Shown one piece after another: positions 8,171 to 17,654 of a stretch of DNA of 64,000 nt; position 1 is the first letter of the stretch, and every line of letters starts with the position of its first letter. The notes under the pieces are model-generated. The model had not been told where the DNA came from. It did no database searches and was given only the letters and a program-made list of their open reading frames with translations. Source of the stretch: Ga0077555 sp046154645 (GTDB lineage Bacteria; Pseudomonadota; Alphaproteobacteria; Rhizobiales; Hyphomicrobiaceae); NCBI GenBank assembly GCA_046154645.1, contig JBJXDZ010000117.1:36781-100780 (forward strand). Reading direction: 5' to 3'. The position numbers and the translations under genes were made by a program.

Positions 8171-9079
8171 TCACATGTGGCCGAACATTTTGGCGCCGGC
8201 GACGGGGAGATCGGCCATCAGGATGGTGCCGCTCTCGCTTTCCGTCATGTAGAGGCGCTTGCCCTTGAAGGCGATGTTGGTGACGAACAGGCCGCCGACT
8301 GGCTCGATGAAGTGCGTCGGCCGCAGCATCTTGTCGAAGCGCCACACGCCCATGCCTGCGTGCGCCACCACGACCCCGCCCTCCTCGTCGAGTGCAAGAC
8401 CGTCCGGCCCCGAGAGCCCGCCCGAAAGTTGTATGGCGAGACCGACCTTCGAAGGATGACCGTCGCCCATGATCGGCAACCGCCATACGGCGTTGCCGCG
8501 CGTCACTGCGACGTAGACGATGCGCTCGGTGAGATCGAGCACGATGCCATTGGGGCTTGGCACCGTATTGACGAGGCAGGTGAGCTTGCCATCCGTCGCA
8601 TAGCGATAGACCCGACCTGTCGGATCATGCAGCCCGGTCTGGCCCTGGTCGGTGAAATAGAGGTCGCCATTGCTGGCAAAATGCAGATCATTGACGCCCT
8701 TGAAACTCTCCGTGCGCACGGTCTCGATCAGCGGCGTCACCTTGCCGGAGGCGGGATCGAGCACCATGATGCCGCGCTTGTAATCCGTGAGGTAGGCGCG
8801 GCCATCTTTGTGCAGCTTCAGGCCGTTGGGCCAGCCGTCGTACTCCGTAACGACGGACCAGTCGCCGGACGGCGTCACCTTGAAGATGCGGCCATGCGGG
8901 ATGTCGGTCACCCAGAGGTTGCCGGCGCGATCGAAGCTCGGACCCTCGAGAAACGTATCGCAGATGTGGCCGCCTTTGTTGATGTCGGCCCAGGCTGTGC
9001 GCACGTGCTTCTTCAGCGTGTCGGGAACGCGCGCGAAGATCTCGGCCTTGATGGTTTTCGGCGGCGGATAGAGGCTCAT
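8171..9079 (-). CDS. SMP-30/gluconolactonase/LRE family beta-propeller protein
   Basis: A 302-residue six-bladed beta-propeller of the SMP-30/gluconolactonase family, often lactonases or related hydrolases with a bound divalent metal. Repeated blade motifs are visible: EGPSFDRAGNLWVTDIPHG near the N terminus, YLTDYKRGI, GVNDLHFASNGDLYFTDQ, PSPNGIVLDL and GPDGLALDEEGG. The start MSLYPPPK was preferred. An in-frame ATG at 9112 directly abuts the stop of the upstream gene and is an alternative giving 11 more residues. It is transcribed with the metallo-beta-lactamase-fold gene and probably the CoA-transferase upstream. Confidence 0.87.
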   Translation of the reverse strand: MSLYPPPKTIKAEIFARVPDTLKKHVRTAWADINKGGHICDTFLEGPSFDRAGNLWVTDIPHGRIFKVTPSGDWSVVTEYDGWPNGLKLHKDGRAYLTDYKRGIMVLDPASGKVTPLIETVRTESFKGVNDLHFASNGDLYFTDQGQTGLHDPTGRVYRYATDGKLTCLVNTVPSPNGIVLDLTERIVYVAVTRGNAVWRLPIMGDGHPSKVGLAIQLSGGLSGPDGLALDEEGGVVVAHAGMGVWRFDKMLRPTHFIEPVGGLFVTNIAFKGKRLYMTESESGTILMADLPVAGAKMFGHM

Positions 9080-9112
9080 GGTCGGTCTCTCAGGAGGATG
9101 GGTTGGCGTCAT

Positions 9113-9931
9113 TCAATTGCCGGGCAGCACCAGCACTTGCGGTTTCTTCGGCAACGATTGCCGCGTCACGACGATCGATGGCACCGCCTGCTCACGGATC
9201 TCGAAGTCGCCTTTCACGGCATCGAGGAAGCGCGCCAGCGTGTACTCGGAGAAATAGTGCATAGGAATCATCAGTGGCGCCTTCAGCGTTTTCAGCACTT
9301 CAACCATGCCGGGAATGTCCAGCGTGTAGCTGCCATCGACCGGCACCAGCACCACGTCCATCTGCCCGATCTGGGCCAACTGCTTGTCGGTGAGCGTGTG
9401 ATGTAAATGGCCGAGGTGCGCGATGCACAAGCCACCAACCTCGAAGATGAAGATCGAATTGCCGAACTCGTCCGTGCCGCCCTGCCAGCCTCTGATATTG
9501 GTGGGGATGTTGCGGACGCGCACATCGGCCTCGGTGATGTCGTACAGCTTGACGCCGCCCTCCGGGTTCCAGCCCTTTAACACATGCTTGATGTTGGGAT
9601 CGGGCGCATAGGAAAAATGCGTGTTGTGGGCCCGGTTCATGGTCGCGATCTCCGGCACCGCGGCCGGGCGCACATAGTCGTTGTAATCGGTGGCGATGCG
9701 CACGCCCTTCTGGCTTTCGATCAGGAACGTCGAATGGCCGACGTAGGTGATGCGCACACCGCCTTGCTTGACCTCGGCGAGCCGTACGCTGGCCGGCTGC
9801 ACACGCGGCCGCAATCCCTCCGCGATGGCAATGCAGCGATCCTCGGCACTCCAAGCGACGGTGGGGATCAGGCCCGCGACAAGCGCGCCAAGACCTACGG
9901 CGGCGAAGCGAACGATGGAGCGAACCAACAT
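9113..9931 (-). CDS. exported metallo-beta-lactamase-fold hydrolase (UlaG-like)
   Basis: A 272-residue protein with a signal peptide (residues 1-29, ending AWSA). The rest resembles UlaG-type MBL-fold proteins: ITYVGHSTFLIES near residue 62, CIAHLGHLHHTLTDKQ near 170 and PMHYFSEYTL near 225 provide His/Asp ligands. The classic HxHxDH motif is not present in that form, as expected for the UlaG-like branch. The stop codon is immediately followed by a possible ATG of the SMP-30-like gene, implying coupling. The substrate is unknown; an exported lactone or ester is a guess. Confidence 0.8.
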   Translation of the reverse strand: MLVRSIVRFAAVGLGALVAGLIPTVAWSAEDRCIAIAEGLRPRVQPASVRLAEVKQGGVRITYVGHSTFLIESQKGVRIATDYNDYVRPAAVPEIATMNRAHNTHFSYAPDPNIKHVLKGWNPEGGVKLYDITEADVRVRNIPTNIRGWQGGTDEFGNSIFIFEVGGLCIAHLGHLHHTLTDKQLAQIGQMDVVLVPVDGSYTLDIPGMVEVLKTLKAPLMIPMHYFSEYTLARFLDAVKGDFEIREQAVPSIVVTRQSLPKKPQVLVLPGN

Positions 9932-9975
9932 GATGCGAAACCTCCTGGTCGTAAGTTTCCACGTCGCGGGGCCCG

Positions 9976-11184
9976 TTACGCCACGGCCCCACTGGCTGCG
10001 AGTGCTGCAATCTCCTCCCCGCTGAGGCCGACTTCCGTCAGGATCTCCTGCGTGTGCTGGCCGAGCGCCGGTCCGGGCCCCGCCGACCGCGGCGTCATGC
10101 CATCAATCTGGAACGGTGTTGCCAGCGTGCGCGGCATCTCCGCGATATCTGACGGCACGATCGCGCGGGCGGCGACCGCCTGAGCGTCGTCGCGCAACTC
10201 CTGCACACGTGCGATGGCGGCATGTGGAATGCTCTCCGCCGCCAGCCGCCGTTGCCACTCGGCGCGGGGGCGTGCGGCAATGATCTCGCCGACGGTAGCG
10301 GCCAGCACTGTCGCGTGCTGACGGCGCAAGGGCGTATCGATGAAGCGCGCATCCCGCTCGAGGTGCGGTACGCCAAGCGCCCGGCACAGCCCCGGCCACA
10401 TTTTCTCTTCGCGCACCGCCGAGATTTGCAGCCAGAGCTTATCCTTCGTCTCGTAGAGATTGGTCACGGCATTGCGCGGCCGGTCGCGCGGCGGGCGGGC
10501 GCCGATGGTGCGATCAAGCAAAGCGGCCTGTGCCAGCAGGCCGTTGGCCCAGATGCCGTTGGCAAACAGCGAACTCGCCACATGGCCGCCCATCCCGGTG
10601 CGCTCGCGCTGGAACAAGGCCAGCAGGATGCCCGAAACAAAGCCCATCGCCGAGGCGCGATCACCCTGTGCGGGCAGGCCGAACGACGGCGGCTGGCCCT
10701 CGTAGCGCGCCGACTCGACGATGCCGGAGCGCGAAAAGTAGGCGTTGGTATCGAACCCCGGGAGGTCCTTGTCGTCGCCGGCCTCGCCATAGCCCGTGAA
10801 TGACGCGTAGATCAGCCGCGGATTGAGCCCCGCCACATCGTCGTAATTGAGTTTCAGGCGGGCCCGCACCGGAAACGGATAGTTGGTGATCAGCACGTCG
10901 GCACGTGCGATCAAGCGGTCGAGCACGGGGCGGCCTTGCACGTGTTTCAGATCAATGGCGATCGAGCGCTTGTTGCGGCTGTCAAGATGCCAGGGATAGT
11001 TCACGTCTGAGAATGGCAGATGCGGCAGCTTGACGTTGACGCGGTGCGGATCGCCCTCGCCCGGCGGCTCCACCTTGATGACGTCGGCGCCATAGTCGCC
11101 CAGCACCACGGCTGCTGCTGGCGCCGCAATGAACGAGCTGACGTCCAGCACGGTCATTCCCTCGAGCGGCAGTGGCGCGGTCAT
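9976..11184 (-). CDS. CaiB/BaiF (class III) CoA-transferase
   Basis: A 402-residue class III CoA-transferase, which moves CoA between acyl groups in the cytoplasm. The N-terminal GMTVLDVSSFIAAP and GADVIKVEPPGEGDPHR match the CoA-binding region. The catalytic Asp is likely in DLPGFDTNAYF near residue 159. The start at 11184 (MTAPLPLEGM) was chosen because the family begins there; the upstream in-frame extension is Ser/Pro-rich and unlike the family. It is followed by an MBL-fold and an SMP-30-like gene on the same strand, compatible with a small catabolic cluster. The natural acid is not identifiable. Confidence 0.88.
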   Translation of the reverse strand: MTAPLPLEGMTVLDVSSFIAAPAAAVVLGDYGADVIKVEPPGEGDPHRVNVKLPHLPFSDVNYPWHLDSRNKRSIAIDLKHVQGRPVLDRLIARADVLITNYPFPVRARLKLNYDDVAGLNPRLIYASFTGYGEAGDDKDLPGFDTNAYFSRSGIVESARYEGQPPSFGLPAQGDRASAMGFVSGILLALFQRERTGMGGHVASSLFANGIWANGLLAQAALLDRTIGARPPRDRPRNAVTNLYETKDKLWLQISAVREEKMWPGLCRALGVPHLERDARFIDTPLRRQHATVLAATVGEIIAARPRAEWQRRLAAESIPHAAIARVQELRDDAQAVAARAIVPSDIAEMPRTLATPFQIDGMTPRSAGPGPALGQHTQEILTEVGLSGEEIAALAASGAVA

Positions 11185-11295
11185 CGGCGGCGTGTCCCAG
11201 GGCTCTTCGCTGGCCTCAAGACTAGCCCGGCAGGGCACAAGGGGGAAGGATGAAGGCGCCAAGGCGCTGCCTGAAAGCACGGCACTCAGCCGGCC

Positions 11296-11784
11296 TCAAG
11301 CCTTCAACCGCGCCATCATGATCTGATCATGAAATACGCCATCGATCAGGATCTGCCGCCGTTTGATGCCTTCCTCGACGAAACCAAGCTTGCGATAGAG
11401 CGCCTGCGCCCGGGTATTGCGCGCGAACACGCCGAGTTCCACCCGCAGGTAGCCGAACGTGTCGCCCGCTGCCAATGCCTCACGCATCAAGCGCTCACCG
11501 AGCCCCTGCCCGCGCCAGTCGGGATGCAGCGCGATGCCGAGCACGCCGACATGCGCCATCACCTCGCGGCCAGGCGGCGTGATATCGCACCAGCCGACGA
11601 CCGCGTCCTCGGCCATGGCGACCAATTGTGGATAGCCCTTCTCGATGTTGCGGCGAACGAAAGCCCTGGTCTGCTCGATCGGCGGCGGCTCGAGAAAGGC
11701 CAGGAATTTGCGCTCACGCACGACGATCGAGAACGTCGCATAGAAGCTGTCGATGTCCGCCTCGCGGATCTGTCGGATGGTCAT
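11296..11784 (-). CDS. GNAT family N-acetyltransferase
   Basis: A 162-residue single-domain GNAT acetyltransferase. The acetyl-CoA pyrophosphate loop is visible as HPDWRGQGLGERLM, followed by the conserved C-terminal ARNTRAQALYRKLGF and EEGIKRR. The ATG at 11784 (MTIRQIREAD) was chosen over an upstream TTG because it matches the family start. It lies 111 bp upstream of the CoA-transferase start and may be transcribed with it. The acceptor substrate is unknown. Confidence 0.87.
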   Translation of the reverse strand: MTIRQIREADIDSFYATFSIVVRERKFLAFLEPPPIEQTRAFVRRNIEKGYPQLVAMAEDAVVGWCDITPPGREVMAHVGVLGIALHPDWRGQGLGERLMREALAAGDTFGYLRVELGVFARNTRAQALYRKLGFVEEGIKRRQILIDGVFHDQIMMARLKA

Positions 11785-12147
11785 GGCTATGCGTGCCTCG
11801 GCGTTGTTCAATCCAATTCCGCAGTCCGTTACCTGCTCCGGGTGTCATGGTGCCACAACATCAGGCAAGTCCGGCGCTGGTGCCACGGGACAGTGCCATC
11901 AGTGCCGGGAAGCAGGGTGGAGTCCGGCTGTTCGCGATCTGAACGACCCTGCCGTCGCCTGCCCACGCCGCCGACGCGACCGTGGTGGCCGCGCCACAGC
12001 AATGCCCGGCATCAGCCACAACTCCAACACCACCTGCGTGCAAGCTGCAAACTGTAAAGGTTCGCTTAACCAGCCGGGTCGTAAGTTCGTGCGTCGGCTG
12101 CGTGGGGCGGCTGACAGATTTGGGCCCGTCTTGCGGGGTGGAGCGTC
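11785..12147. other. intergenic region between GNAT gene and LysM gene
   Basis: About 360 bp between two divergently transcribed genes. Short open frames exist but none has a plausible ribosome-binding site or family resemblance. It presumably carries promoters for both neighbours. No convincing -35/-10 pair or operator was identified by eye. Confidence 0.5.
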
Positions 12148-12720
12148 ATGGGCACGATGGCAGCGGTTGCGCACAAGGCACAGCGGTTGATCGGTCTCGG
12201 CACCGCGTGCGGCCTGGCCGCGCTGGTCGTGACAGGTTGCGCCTCGCGTACCGTGGTCGAGGAGGAAAATCCGCGACTGCCGCAAGCACCGATGGCGTCG
12301 GGGCCGTCGCGGGGGCCGGCTGCACAGGAGCCGCAGGATCCGCCGTTCTATGGTACACGGCAGAGTGTGGGTGCCGGACCGGTCTGGATGGACGATCCCG
12401 CCAAGCGCCGCGGACCGCAAGGCCAGCCGGCGCCGTTCGGGCGTGACACCATCACGGGCAAGCCTCTGTCGGATCTGCCGTCGGCACCGGAGGGCAGCCC
12501 GCCGCCTCAGTATTCACCTGACGCAGCACCAGCTACGCGCCCCGGCGCGACACCCATTGTCGCTCCCGGCACCACAGTGGTGGTGGCCAAGGGCGAGACG
12601 CTCTATGCCATTGCGCGCCGCCACAACGTCAGCATGGACGCCCTGATGCGGGCCAACAATTTGTCCGCGGTCAACAACAAGATCCAGGCCGGACAGACAC
12701 TGATCATTCCCGCACGGTGA
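12148..12720 (+). CDS. LysM-domain lipoprotein
   Basis: A 190-residue predicted lipoprotein. Residues 1-31 form a lipoprotein signal peptide with lipobox VVTGC (Cys31 would be lipidated). A long Pro/Ala/Gly-rich linker (about 32-142) leads to one C-terminal LysM peptidoglycan-binding domain with KGETLYAIARRHNVS and NKIQAGQTLIIPAR. It ends right after the LysM domain. NlpD-like proteins would continue with an M23 peptidase-like domain, which is absent here. A tandem repeat array starts 60 bp downstream, so truncation is possible, but a genuine short LysM lipoprotein is equally possible. It probably anchors the outer membrane to the wall or modulates wall enzymes. Confidence 0.8.
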   Translation: MGTMAAVAHKAQRLIGLGTACGLAALVVTGCASRTVVEEENPRLPQAPMASGPSRGPAAQEPQDPPFYGTRQSVGAGPVWMDDPAKRRGPQGQPAPFGRDTITGKPLSDLPSAPEGSPPPQYSPDAAPATRPGATPIVAPGTTVVVAKGETLYAIARRHNVSMDALMRANNLSAVNNKIQAGQTLIIPAR

Positions 12721-12780
12721 ACCGCCGCGAGTCTTGGCGACCGGCGTGCCGCGTGATGGCACGGCGAACTCCTCGTCCTG

Positions 12781-13381
12781 CTTCCCGGACGAAGCGAGCG
12801 CGCGCCTTTGCTTGCGCCTTAAGGTGCCCACGAACACCCGCCGCGCGTGTGCCCCACGCAGATCCGGGATCGCGTGTGTCGGGCGCGGGCACATCGCGAA
12901 CGGCGAGATCCCGGATAGCCACGCGCTCGAGCGCTCAACTTTGCCCGTGCCGCTGCGACCTGCGCGCGTCTTCCGGGAAGACAAGTGATGGGGTTAGGGT
13001 TCCGGAAACCAAGTGCTTGACTGTGGTGTTCTCCAAACTCTCACTCCCACTTGTCTTCCCGGACGAAGTGAGCGCACATCGTGCGCCTCACGCAGATCCG
13101 GGATCGCGTGTGTGAAGCTCAGGCACATCGCGGCCGGCGAGATCCCGGATAGCCACGCGCTTGAGCGCTCAACTTTGCCCGTGCCGCTGCGACCTGCGCG
13201 CGACTTCCGGGAAGACAAGTGGTGGGGTTGGGGTTCCCGAAACCAAGTGCTTGGTTGTGGTGTTCTCCAAGCCTTCCCCTTTCTCTGTCTTCCCGGACGA
13301 AGCATTGCGCCCAGCGGGCGCAAGCGCAGATCCGGGATCGCGTCGGTTGGGTGCGGGCACATCGCGAACGGCGAGATCCCA
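12781..13381. repeat. tandem array of a 234-274 bp intergenic repeat (2 full + 1 truncated copies)
   Basis: Copies start at 12781, 13055 and 13289, each with CTTCCCGGACGAAG. Shared blocks in order are CAGATCCGGGATCGCG, CACATCGCG, CGGCGAGATCCCGGATAG, GCTCAACTTTGCCCGTGCCG, CTTCCGGGAAGACAAGTG and ACCAAGTGCTTG. Copy 1 has a small extra segment after the first block and copy 3 ends after GAGATCCC. Inverted blocks inside the unit (AGATCCGGGATC and GAGATCCCGGAT; CTTCCCGG and CCGGGAAG) could fold into strong hairpins. Several short open frames cross the array but none is conserved in frame between copies, so it is noncoding. Confidence 0.85.
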
Positions 13382-13397
13382 GCCACTTCCGAACGGC

Positions 13398-13427
13398 AAA
13401 AGGGACCGGCGCTGAGGCCGATCCCTT
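13398..13427 (-). terminator. Rho-independent terminator of bamA
   Basis: On the minus strand, AAGGGATCGGC pairs with GCCGGTCCCTT (one G-T wobble) around a short loop, followed directly by TTTTGCC. It lies about 30 bp after the bamA stop, at the edge of the repeat array. Confidence 0.75.
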
Positions 13428-13457
13428 GTTTGCATTGGTGCGCAGTTGAGCGTTCGA

Positions 13458-15839
13458 TCAGAACTTGGTCGAGGCACCGAAGCGGAACAGTTGCTCGTCG
13501 TCGAACTTCTCTTTCATGAGCGCCCAACCGAAGTCGGCGCGCAGCGGACCAAGCGGGCTGTCCCAGATCAAGCTCGTACCGGCGGAGAGACGAACCTTGC
13601 TCGAGTCGACGATCTGGACGGGTCGATTGTTGTTGACGGCGTCCACAGTCCCATTGAGCACCTTAATGCTGTTGGAGACACCGAAGAGCGAGCCGGCATC
13701 GACAAAGAATGCGCCGCGGACGCCAAGATCTTCAGGCACCAATGGGATCGGGAAACGAACTTCTGCAGTTGCCGCCCAGAACGTTGCGCCGCCAAGGGCG
13801 TCACCCGTCGAGAGATCGCGTGGACCAAATCCCGACTTGTTGAAGCCGCGAACCGTCTCGCCACCCTTGTAGAACACATCCATCAGGCGAACTTCATCGC
13901 CGCCCCAACCTTGGATGTGACCGCCAGTGGCACGCCCGACGAACGTGATCTTCTCAGTGATCGGGTAGTAATAGCGACCTTCACCGGTAAAGCGGAAGTA
14001 GGATACGTCGCCGCCAACGCCCGCCATCTCGACGCCGCCGTAGAGGTAATAGCCACGGTTCGGGTTCTTCGGATGGTTGCGCTTGTCGTAGCTGATCGAA
14101 GTGCCGATCAGCGATGTGATGTAGTCGCCTTCGGCTTCCCGGATGGCTCGCGATGCAACGCGCCCGTCGTCCGAGAACACCTTGTCGACGTCGTAGATCG
14201 AGTCATACGACAAGGTGTAGTTCGTGTTGACCCAAAGGTTCTCGGCCAATGGGAAACCGAGGCGCACACCGGCACCGGTCTTGCGGTTGCGGAAGCCGCC
14301 TTGACGCGTCTGGTCGACGTCCTTGTGGAAGATGTCAAAGCCGGCTGCGAGATTGCGATCAAGGAAGCGCGGCTCGGTGAAGCTCAAGTCAATCTGCAGC
14401 CGCTCGAGCGAACCCGACAGGCGCAGGCGCATGAACTGGCCGTTGCCGAGCAGGTTGCGCTCCGTCAGGCTGACGTCGCCGATGACGCCTTCACTGGTGG
14501 AGTAGCCGGCACCGAACGACAGCTCACCCGTTGGTTGTTCGAGCACCTCGACGTCCAGCACCACGCGATCTGGTGACGAGCCGGGGCGGCGCTTGATCTC
14601 GACGGTCTTGAAGAAGCCTAAGCCTTGCAGCCGCTTCTTGGCGCGGTCGACGAGCAACGGATTGTAGGCATCGCCTTCAGCCAAGCGGAATTCGCGGCGG
14701 ATAACATGGTCACGGGTGCGCGTGTTGCCGATGATGTTGATGCGCTCGACGTAGATCCGCGGCCCCTCGTCGATGGTGTAGACGATCGAGATGGTCCGGG
14801 CGACGGCATCGCGATCAGCCTTGGGGCGCACGCGGGCGAAGGCAAAGCCCTGCTCGGAGACGGCCAGCGTCAATCGCTCGGAGGTCTTGTCGATATCGGC
14901 GGCGTTGTAGATGGTGCCGCGCTTGGTCAGCACTTCGCCGGTCAAGGTCGCAGGATTGACCCCGGACAGAGCCGACTCGATGCGAACATCGCCGAAGGTG
15001 TAGACCTCGCCTTCCTCGACGACAAACGTGATGAAGAAGCCGGTGCCATCACGATCGAGATCCGCAGAGGCCGAGACGATGCGGGCGTCGGCGTAGCCGT
15101 TCTTCAGGTAGTACTGGCGCAGCAACTCGCGATCCAGAGCCAGACGGTCGGGATCGTAGAACGAGGCGTTCTTCAGGAAGTCGAACCAGCCTTGTTGCGT
15201 AGTCGTGACGACGTCGCGCAGTTGCGAGTCCGAGAACGCGCGGTTGCCGATGAATTGGATGCTCTTGACCTTGGTCGCGCCGCCTTCGTTGATCTCGAAC
15301 ACCAGATTGACGCGGTTCTGGTCAAGCTCGATGATTTTCGGTTCGACCGTGGCGCCGAAACGGCCCTGACGGCGATAGACGTCGAGAATGCGCTGCACGT
15401 CGGCCTGCACCTTGGCGCGCGTGTAGACGGCGAGTGGCTTCAGCTGCACTTCACCTTGCAGCGTTGCTTTCTCAACCTGATAGTTGCCTTCGAAGGCGAC
15501 CTGATTGATCACCGGGTTCTCGACGACGACGACAGTCACCGTGCCGCCCTGGCGGTCGATGCGGACGTCGGAGAACAGACCAGTGGCGAACAGTGCGCGG
15601 ATCGACCCATCGGCCTTGCCGGAGTCGAACGCATCGCCGACCGAGAATTTCAGATACGAGCGGACCGTCTCGGGCCCAACACGGCGGTTGCCGGAGACCT
15701 GGATATCACGCACGCGATTGTCCTGGGCTTGCGCCACAGACACGATTGCGGGTGCCAGCAACGGCTGAGCCATAACGAGCCCTGCCACCAGCACCGCAAG
15801 CCAGAGTCCCCCGACCCTGAATTTCCGAAACATTGGCAT
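13458..15839 (-). CDS. bamA: outer membrane protein assembly factor BamA
   Basis: The 793-residue Omp85-family core of the BAM complex, which inserts beta-barrel proteins into the outer membrane. The signal peptide is at about residues 1-38 (ending AQAQ). Five POTRA domains follow, the first beginning with RDIQVSGNRRVGPETV. A C-terminal 16-strand barrel is expected, with the hallmark GETVRGFNKSGFGPRD loop and a terminal Phe (FGASTKF). ATG 15839 was chosen, with ATG 15833 as an alternative. Further upstream in-frame codons encode no signal-peptide-like sequence. It follows rseP after about 430 bp, so it probably has its own promoter. Unlike most relatives, no lpxD/fabZ/lpxA genes follow. Confidence 0.95.
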   Translation of the reverse strand: MPMFRKFRVGGLWLAVLVAGLVMAQPLLAPAIVSVAQAQDNRVRDIQVSGNRRVGPETVRSYLKFSVGDAFDSGKADGSIRALFATGLFSDVRIDRQGGTVTVVVVENPVINQVAFEGNYQVEKATLQGEVQLKPLAVYTRAKVQADVQRILDVYRRQGRFGATVEPKIIELDQNRVNLVFEINEGGATKVKSIQFIGNRAFSDSQLRDVVTTTQQGWFDFLKNASFYDPDRLALDRELLRQYYLKNGYADARIVSASADLDRDGTGFFITFVVEEGEVYTFGDVRIESALSGVNPATLTGEVLTKRGTIYNAADIDKTSERLTLAVSEQGFAFARVRPKADRDAVARTISIVYTIDEGPRIYVERINIIGNTRTRDHVIRREFRLAEGDAYNPLLVDRAKKRLQGLGFFKTVEIKRRPGSSPDRVVLDVEVLEQPTGELSFGAGYSTSEGVIGDVSLTERNLLGNGQFMRLRLSGSLERLQIDLSFTEPRFLDRNLAAGFDIFHKDVDQTRQGGFRNRKTGAGVRLGFPLAENLWVNTNYTLSYDSIYDVDKVFSDDGRVASRAIREAEGDYITSLIGTSISYDKRNHPKNPNRGYYLYGGVEMAGVGGDVSYFRFTGEGRYYYPITEKITFVGRATGGHIQGWGGDEVRLMDVFYKGGETVRGFNKSGFGPRDLSTGDALGGATFWAATAEVRFPIPLVPEDLGVRGAFFVDAGSLFGVSNSIKVLNGTVDAVNNNRPVQIVDSSKVRLSAGTSLIWDSPLGPLRADFGWALMKEKFDDEQLFRFGASTKF

Positions 15840-16269
15840 TCTTTTACGTCTGCCTTTCGGTTCGCCGATCCCCCATGCATGCAGTCGGCCGGCGCCCAAC
15901 TGCTGCAACCCGGTCCACCTGACCCCTTCATGGACGGGGGCCTCGGCAGCACTGACCCAAGCAACTCGATGATGGAGACCGCATAGATCGAGTCGGTTCC
16001 CAGCATCAAGGCGGAACCCGCGATAGTCACCAGACATGGCGAATCACGAATGCTCCGACTTGGGCATAGTTACCGTTCTTAACGATTCCAGGGAATACAG
16101 GGAAGTGGCAAGAATGCCCCAGACGGGGTCAAAATGAGGGCGGTTCACGGGGCCGACTGCGGCATTATGGACGACAGTCTCGGCGCCCTCGATGATGGCT
16201 CGCGCGATGACAAGTTAACGGCATTCAGGGCTGCTCGATGGACGTGTCCGGAGCGGGCGGCGGTCAGCC
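15840..16269. other. intergenic region upstream of bamA
   Basis: About 430 bp between the rseP stop and bamA start on the minus strand. No gene with family resemblance or a good ribosome-binding site is seen. The length suggests a separate bamA promoter and 5' leader. No clear promoter motif was recognised. Confidence 0.5.
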
Positions 16270-17415
16270 TCAGCCGATGCCGAAAAAGCGGCTGAACAGA
16301 CGTGTCGCATCACCGAGAATTGCGGCTGACATCATGGTGGCAATAAGCGCGATGCCGATCTTGAAGCCGATCTCCTGCGTGCGCTCGTCGAGCGGTTTGC
16401 CCCGGATCGCCTCCAGCGCGTAGAACATCAAGTGACCACCGTCCAGAAGCGGGATCGGCAGCAGGTTCATGATGCCCAGAATGACCGAGAAGATGGCAAT
16501 CCAGCCGATGAAGCTGCCGAAGCCGCTTTGGGCAGCCTGACCGGTCATCTCGACGATGGCAGCAGGGCCACCGATGTCGTTCTGGGGCTTGAAGCTGAAC
16601 ACCTTGGCAATGGCCAATGGCAGCTTCGGCAACCCTTTGACGACTTCGACGCAGATGTGGGTAGTTTCCTTGATGCCATGGGTGATGGCCTCGCCGAATC
16701 CCAACCTGCGGTAGGTACCGGAGCCCGGCCGCACGCCGATGACGCCGACCTCGATCTTGTTGCCGATCGGGTCTGTCCGCTCGGCGCGGGTGGGCGTGAT
16801 GAGGAGATTTTCCCGCTTACCGTCGCGCTCGACGACGAACGTCAGGGGCTTGTCCGGGCTCTGCATGACGATGCGCTGCAGGTCCGAGAAGCGTTCGATC
16901 TTGCTGCCGCCGATTTCGGCGATGCGATCGCCCGGCTTGAGGCCGCCTTGCTCCGCCGCGCTCTTGGTGACGACCTCGCCGATCGTGGTGGAGGCGATGT
17001 AGATGCCCATCAACCAACCGGCGAGCATAAGGATGATGGCGGCCGACACGATATTGAACAGCGGTCCGGCAATCACGACGGCGGCGCGCTGCCACAGCGG
17101 CTTGGTCTGGAAAGCGCCGGCCCGGGTCGCTTCGTTCATGTTCTCGAGCGCAGCCTTGGACGGCGCGCTGGCGGCGTTCTCGTCATCGACGAAGCGAACG
17201 TAGCCACCGAGTGGCCAGCGGGCAAAACACCAGCGGGTGCCATGCCGATCATTGAAGCCTATGATTTCCTTGCCGAATCCGATGGAGAAGGTCTGCACCT
17301 GAACGCCGCACCAGCGGGCCACAAGGAAGTGCCCGAGCTCGTGGATGAAGACCACGATGGTAAGCAGCAGGAGGGACGCCACGGCGAAGGTTAAACCGGT
17401 CCAGATCAGGCCCAA
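16270..17415 (-). CDS. rseP: RIP metalloprotease RseP (site-2 protease, M50)
   Basis: A 381-residue integral membrane zinc protease that cleaves transmembrane segments, for example of anti-sigma factors. HELGH at 25-29 supplies the two His ligands and the catalytic Glu. LLDGGH near 325 supplies the Asp ligand. One PDZ domain lies at about 130-205 (GLKPGDRIAEIGG). The start is a TTG, decided by AGGAG 7 bases upstream and because the next ATG would remove the active site. It is preceded by cdsA with about 240 bp between; dxr, which sits at this spot in many alphaproteobacteria, is missing. Confidence 0.93.
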   Translation of the reverse strand: MGLIWTGLTFAVASLLLLTIVVFIHELGHFLVARWCGVQVQTFSIGFGKEIIGFNDRHGTRWCFARWPLGGYVRFVDDENAASAPSKAALENMNEATRAGAFQTKPLWQRAAVVIAGPLFNIVSAAIILMLAGWLMGIYIASTTIGEVVTKSAAEQGGLKPGDRIAEIGGSKIERFSDLQRIVMQSPDKPLTFVVERDGKRENLLITPTRAERTDPIGNKIEVGVIGVRPGSGTYRRLGFGEAITHGIKETTHICVEVVKGLPKLPLAIAKVFSFKPQNDIGGPAAIVEMTGQAAQSGFGSFIGWIAIFSVILGIMNLLPIPLLDGGHLMFYALEAIRGKPLDERTQEIGFKIGIALIATMMSAAILGDATRLFSRFFGIG

Positions 17416-17654
17416 AGAGATCTCCTGCGTCGCGACGCTTCAACTGCACGGGTCGAGCGGACTGGCACACCAAATCAATTCACGCCGATTTCCGGCGCAT
17501 TGGCTTGGCACATCGGCGTTTACAGTTCGCTAACTCTGCCTGGAATGAGCAATCCCCATGCCAAGGCGGACGGGCCGAACCTTCACTTCTCATATCGCTG
17601 TCATGTGCGCAATGACGGCGGCAGAATCAAGGTCGCGAGCGTCGGTGTCTGTTG

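Noticed and set aside
12717..13527. Several short frames on both strands in the repeat array
   Set aside because: They follow the repeat units, are out of frame between copies and resemble no protein.
14625..15986. Long plus-strand frame (453 codons) opposite bamA
   Set aside because: Shadow of the BamA gene; its sequence has no recognisable domain.
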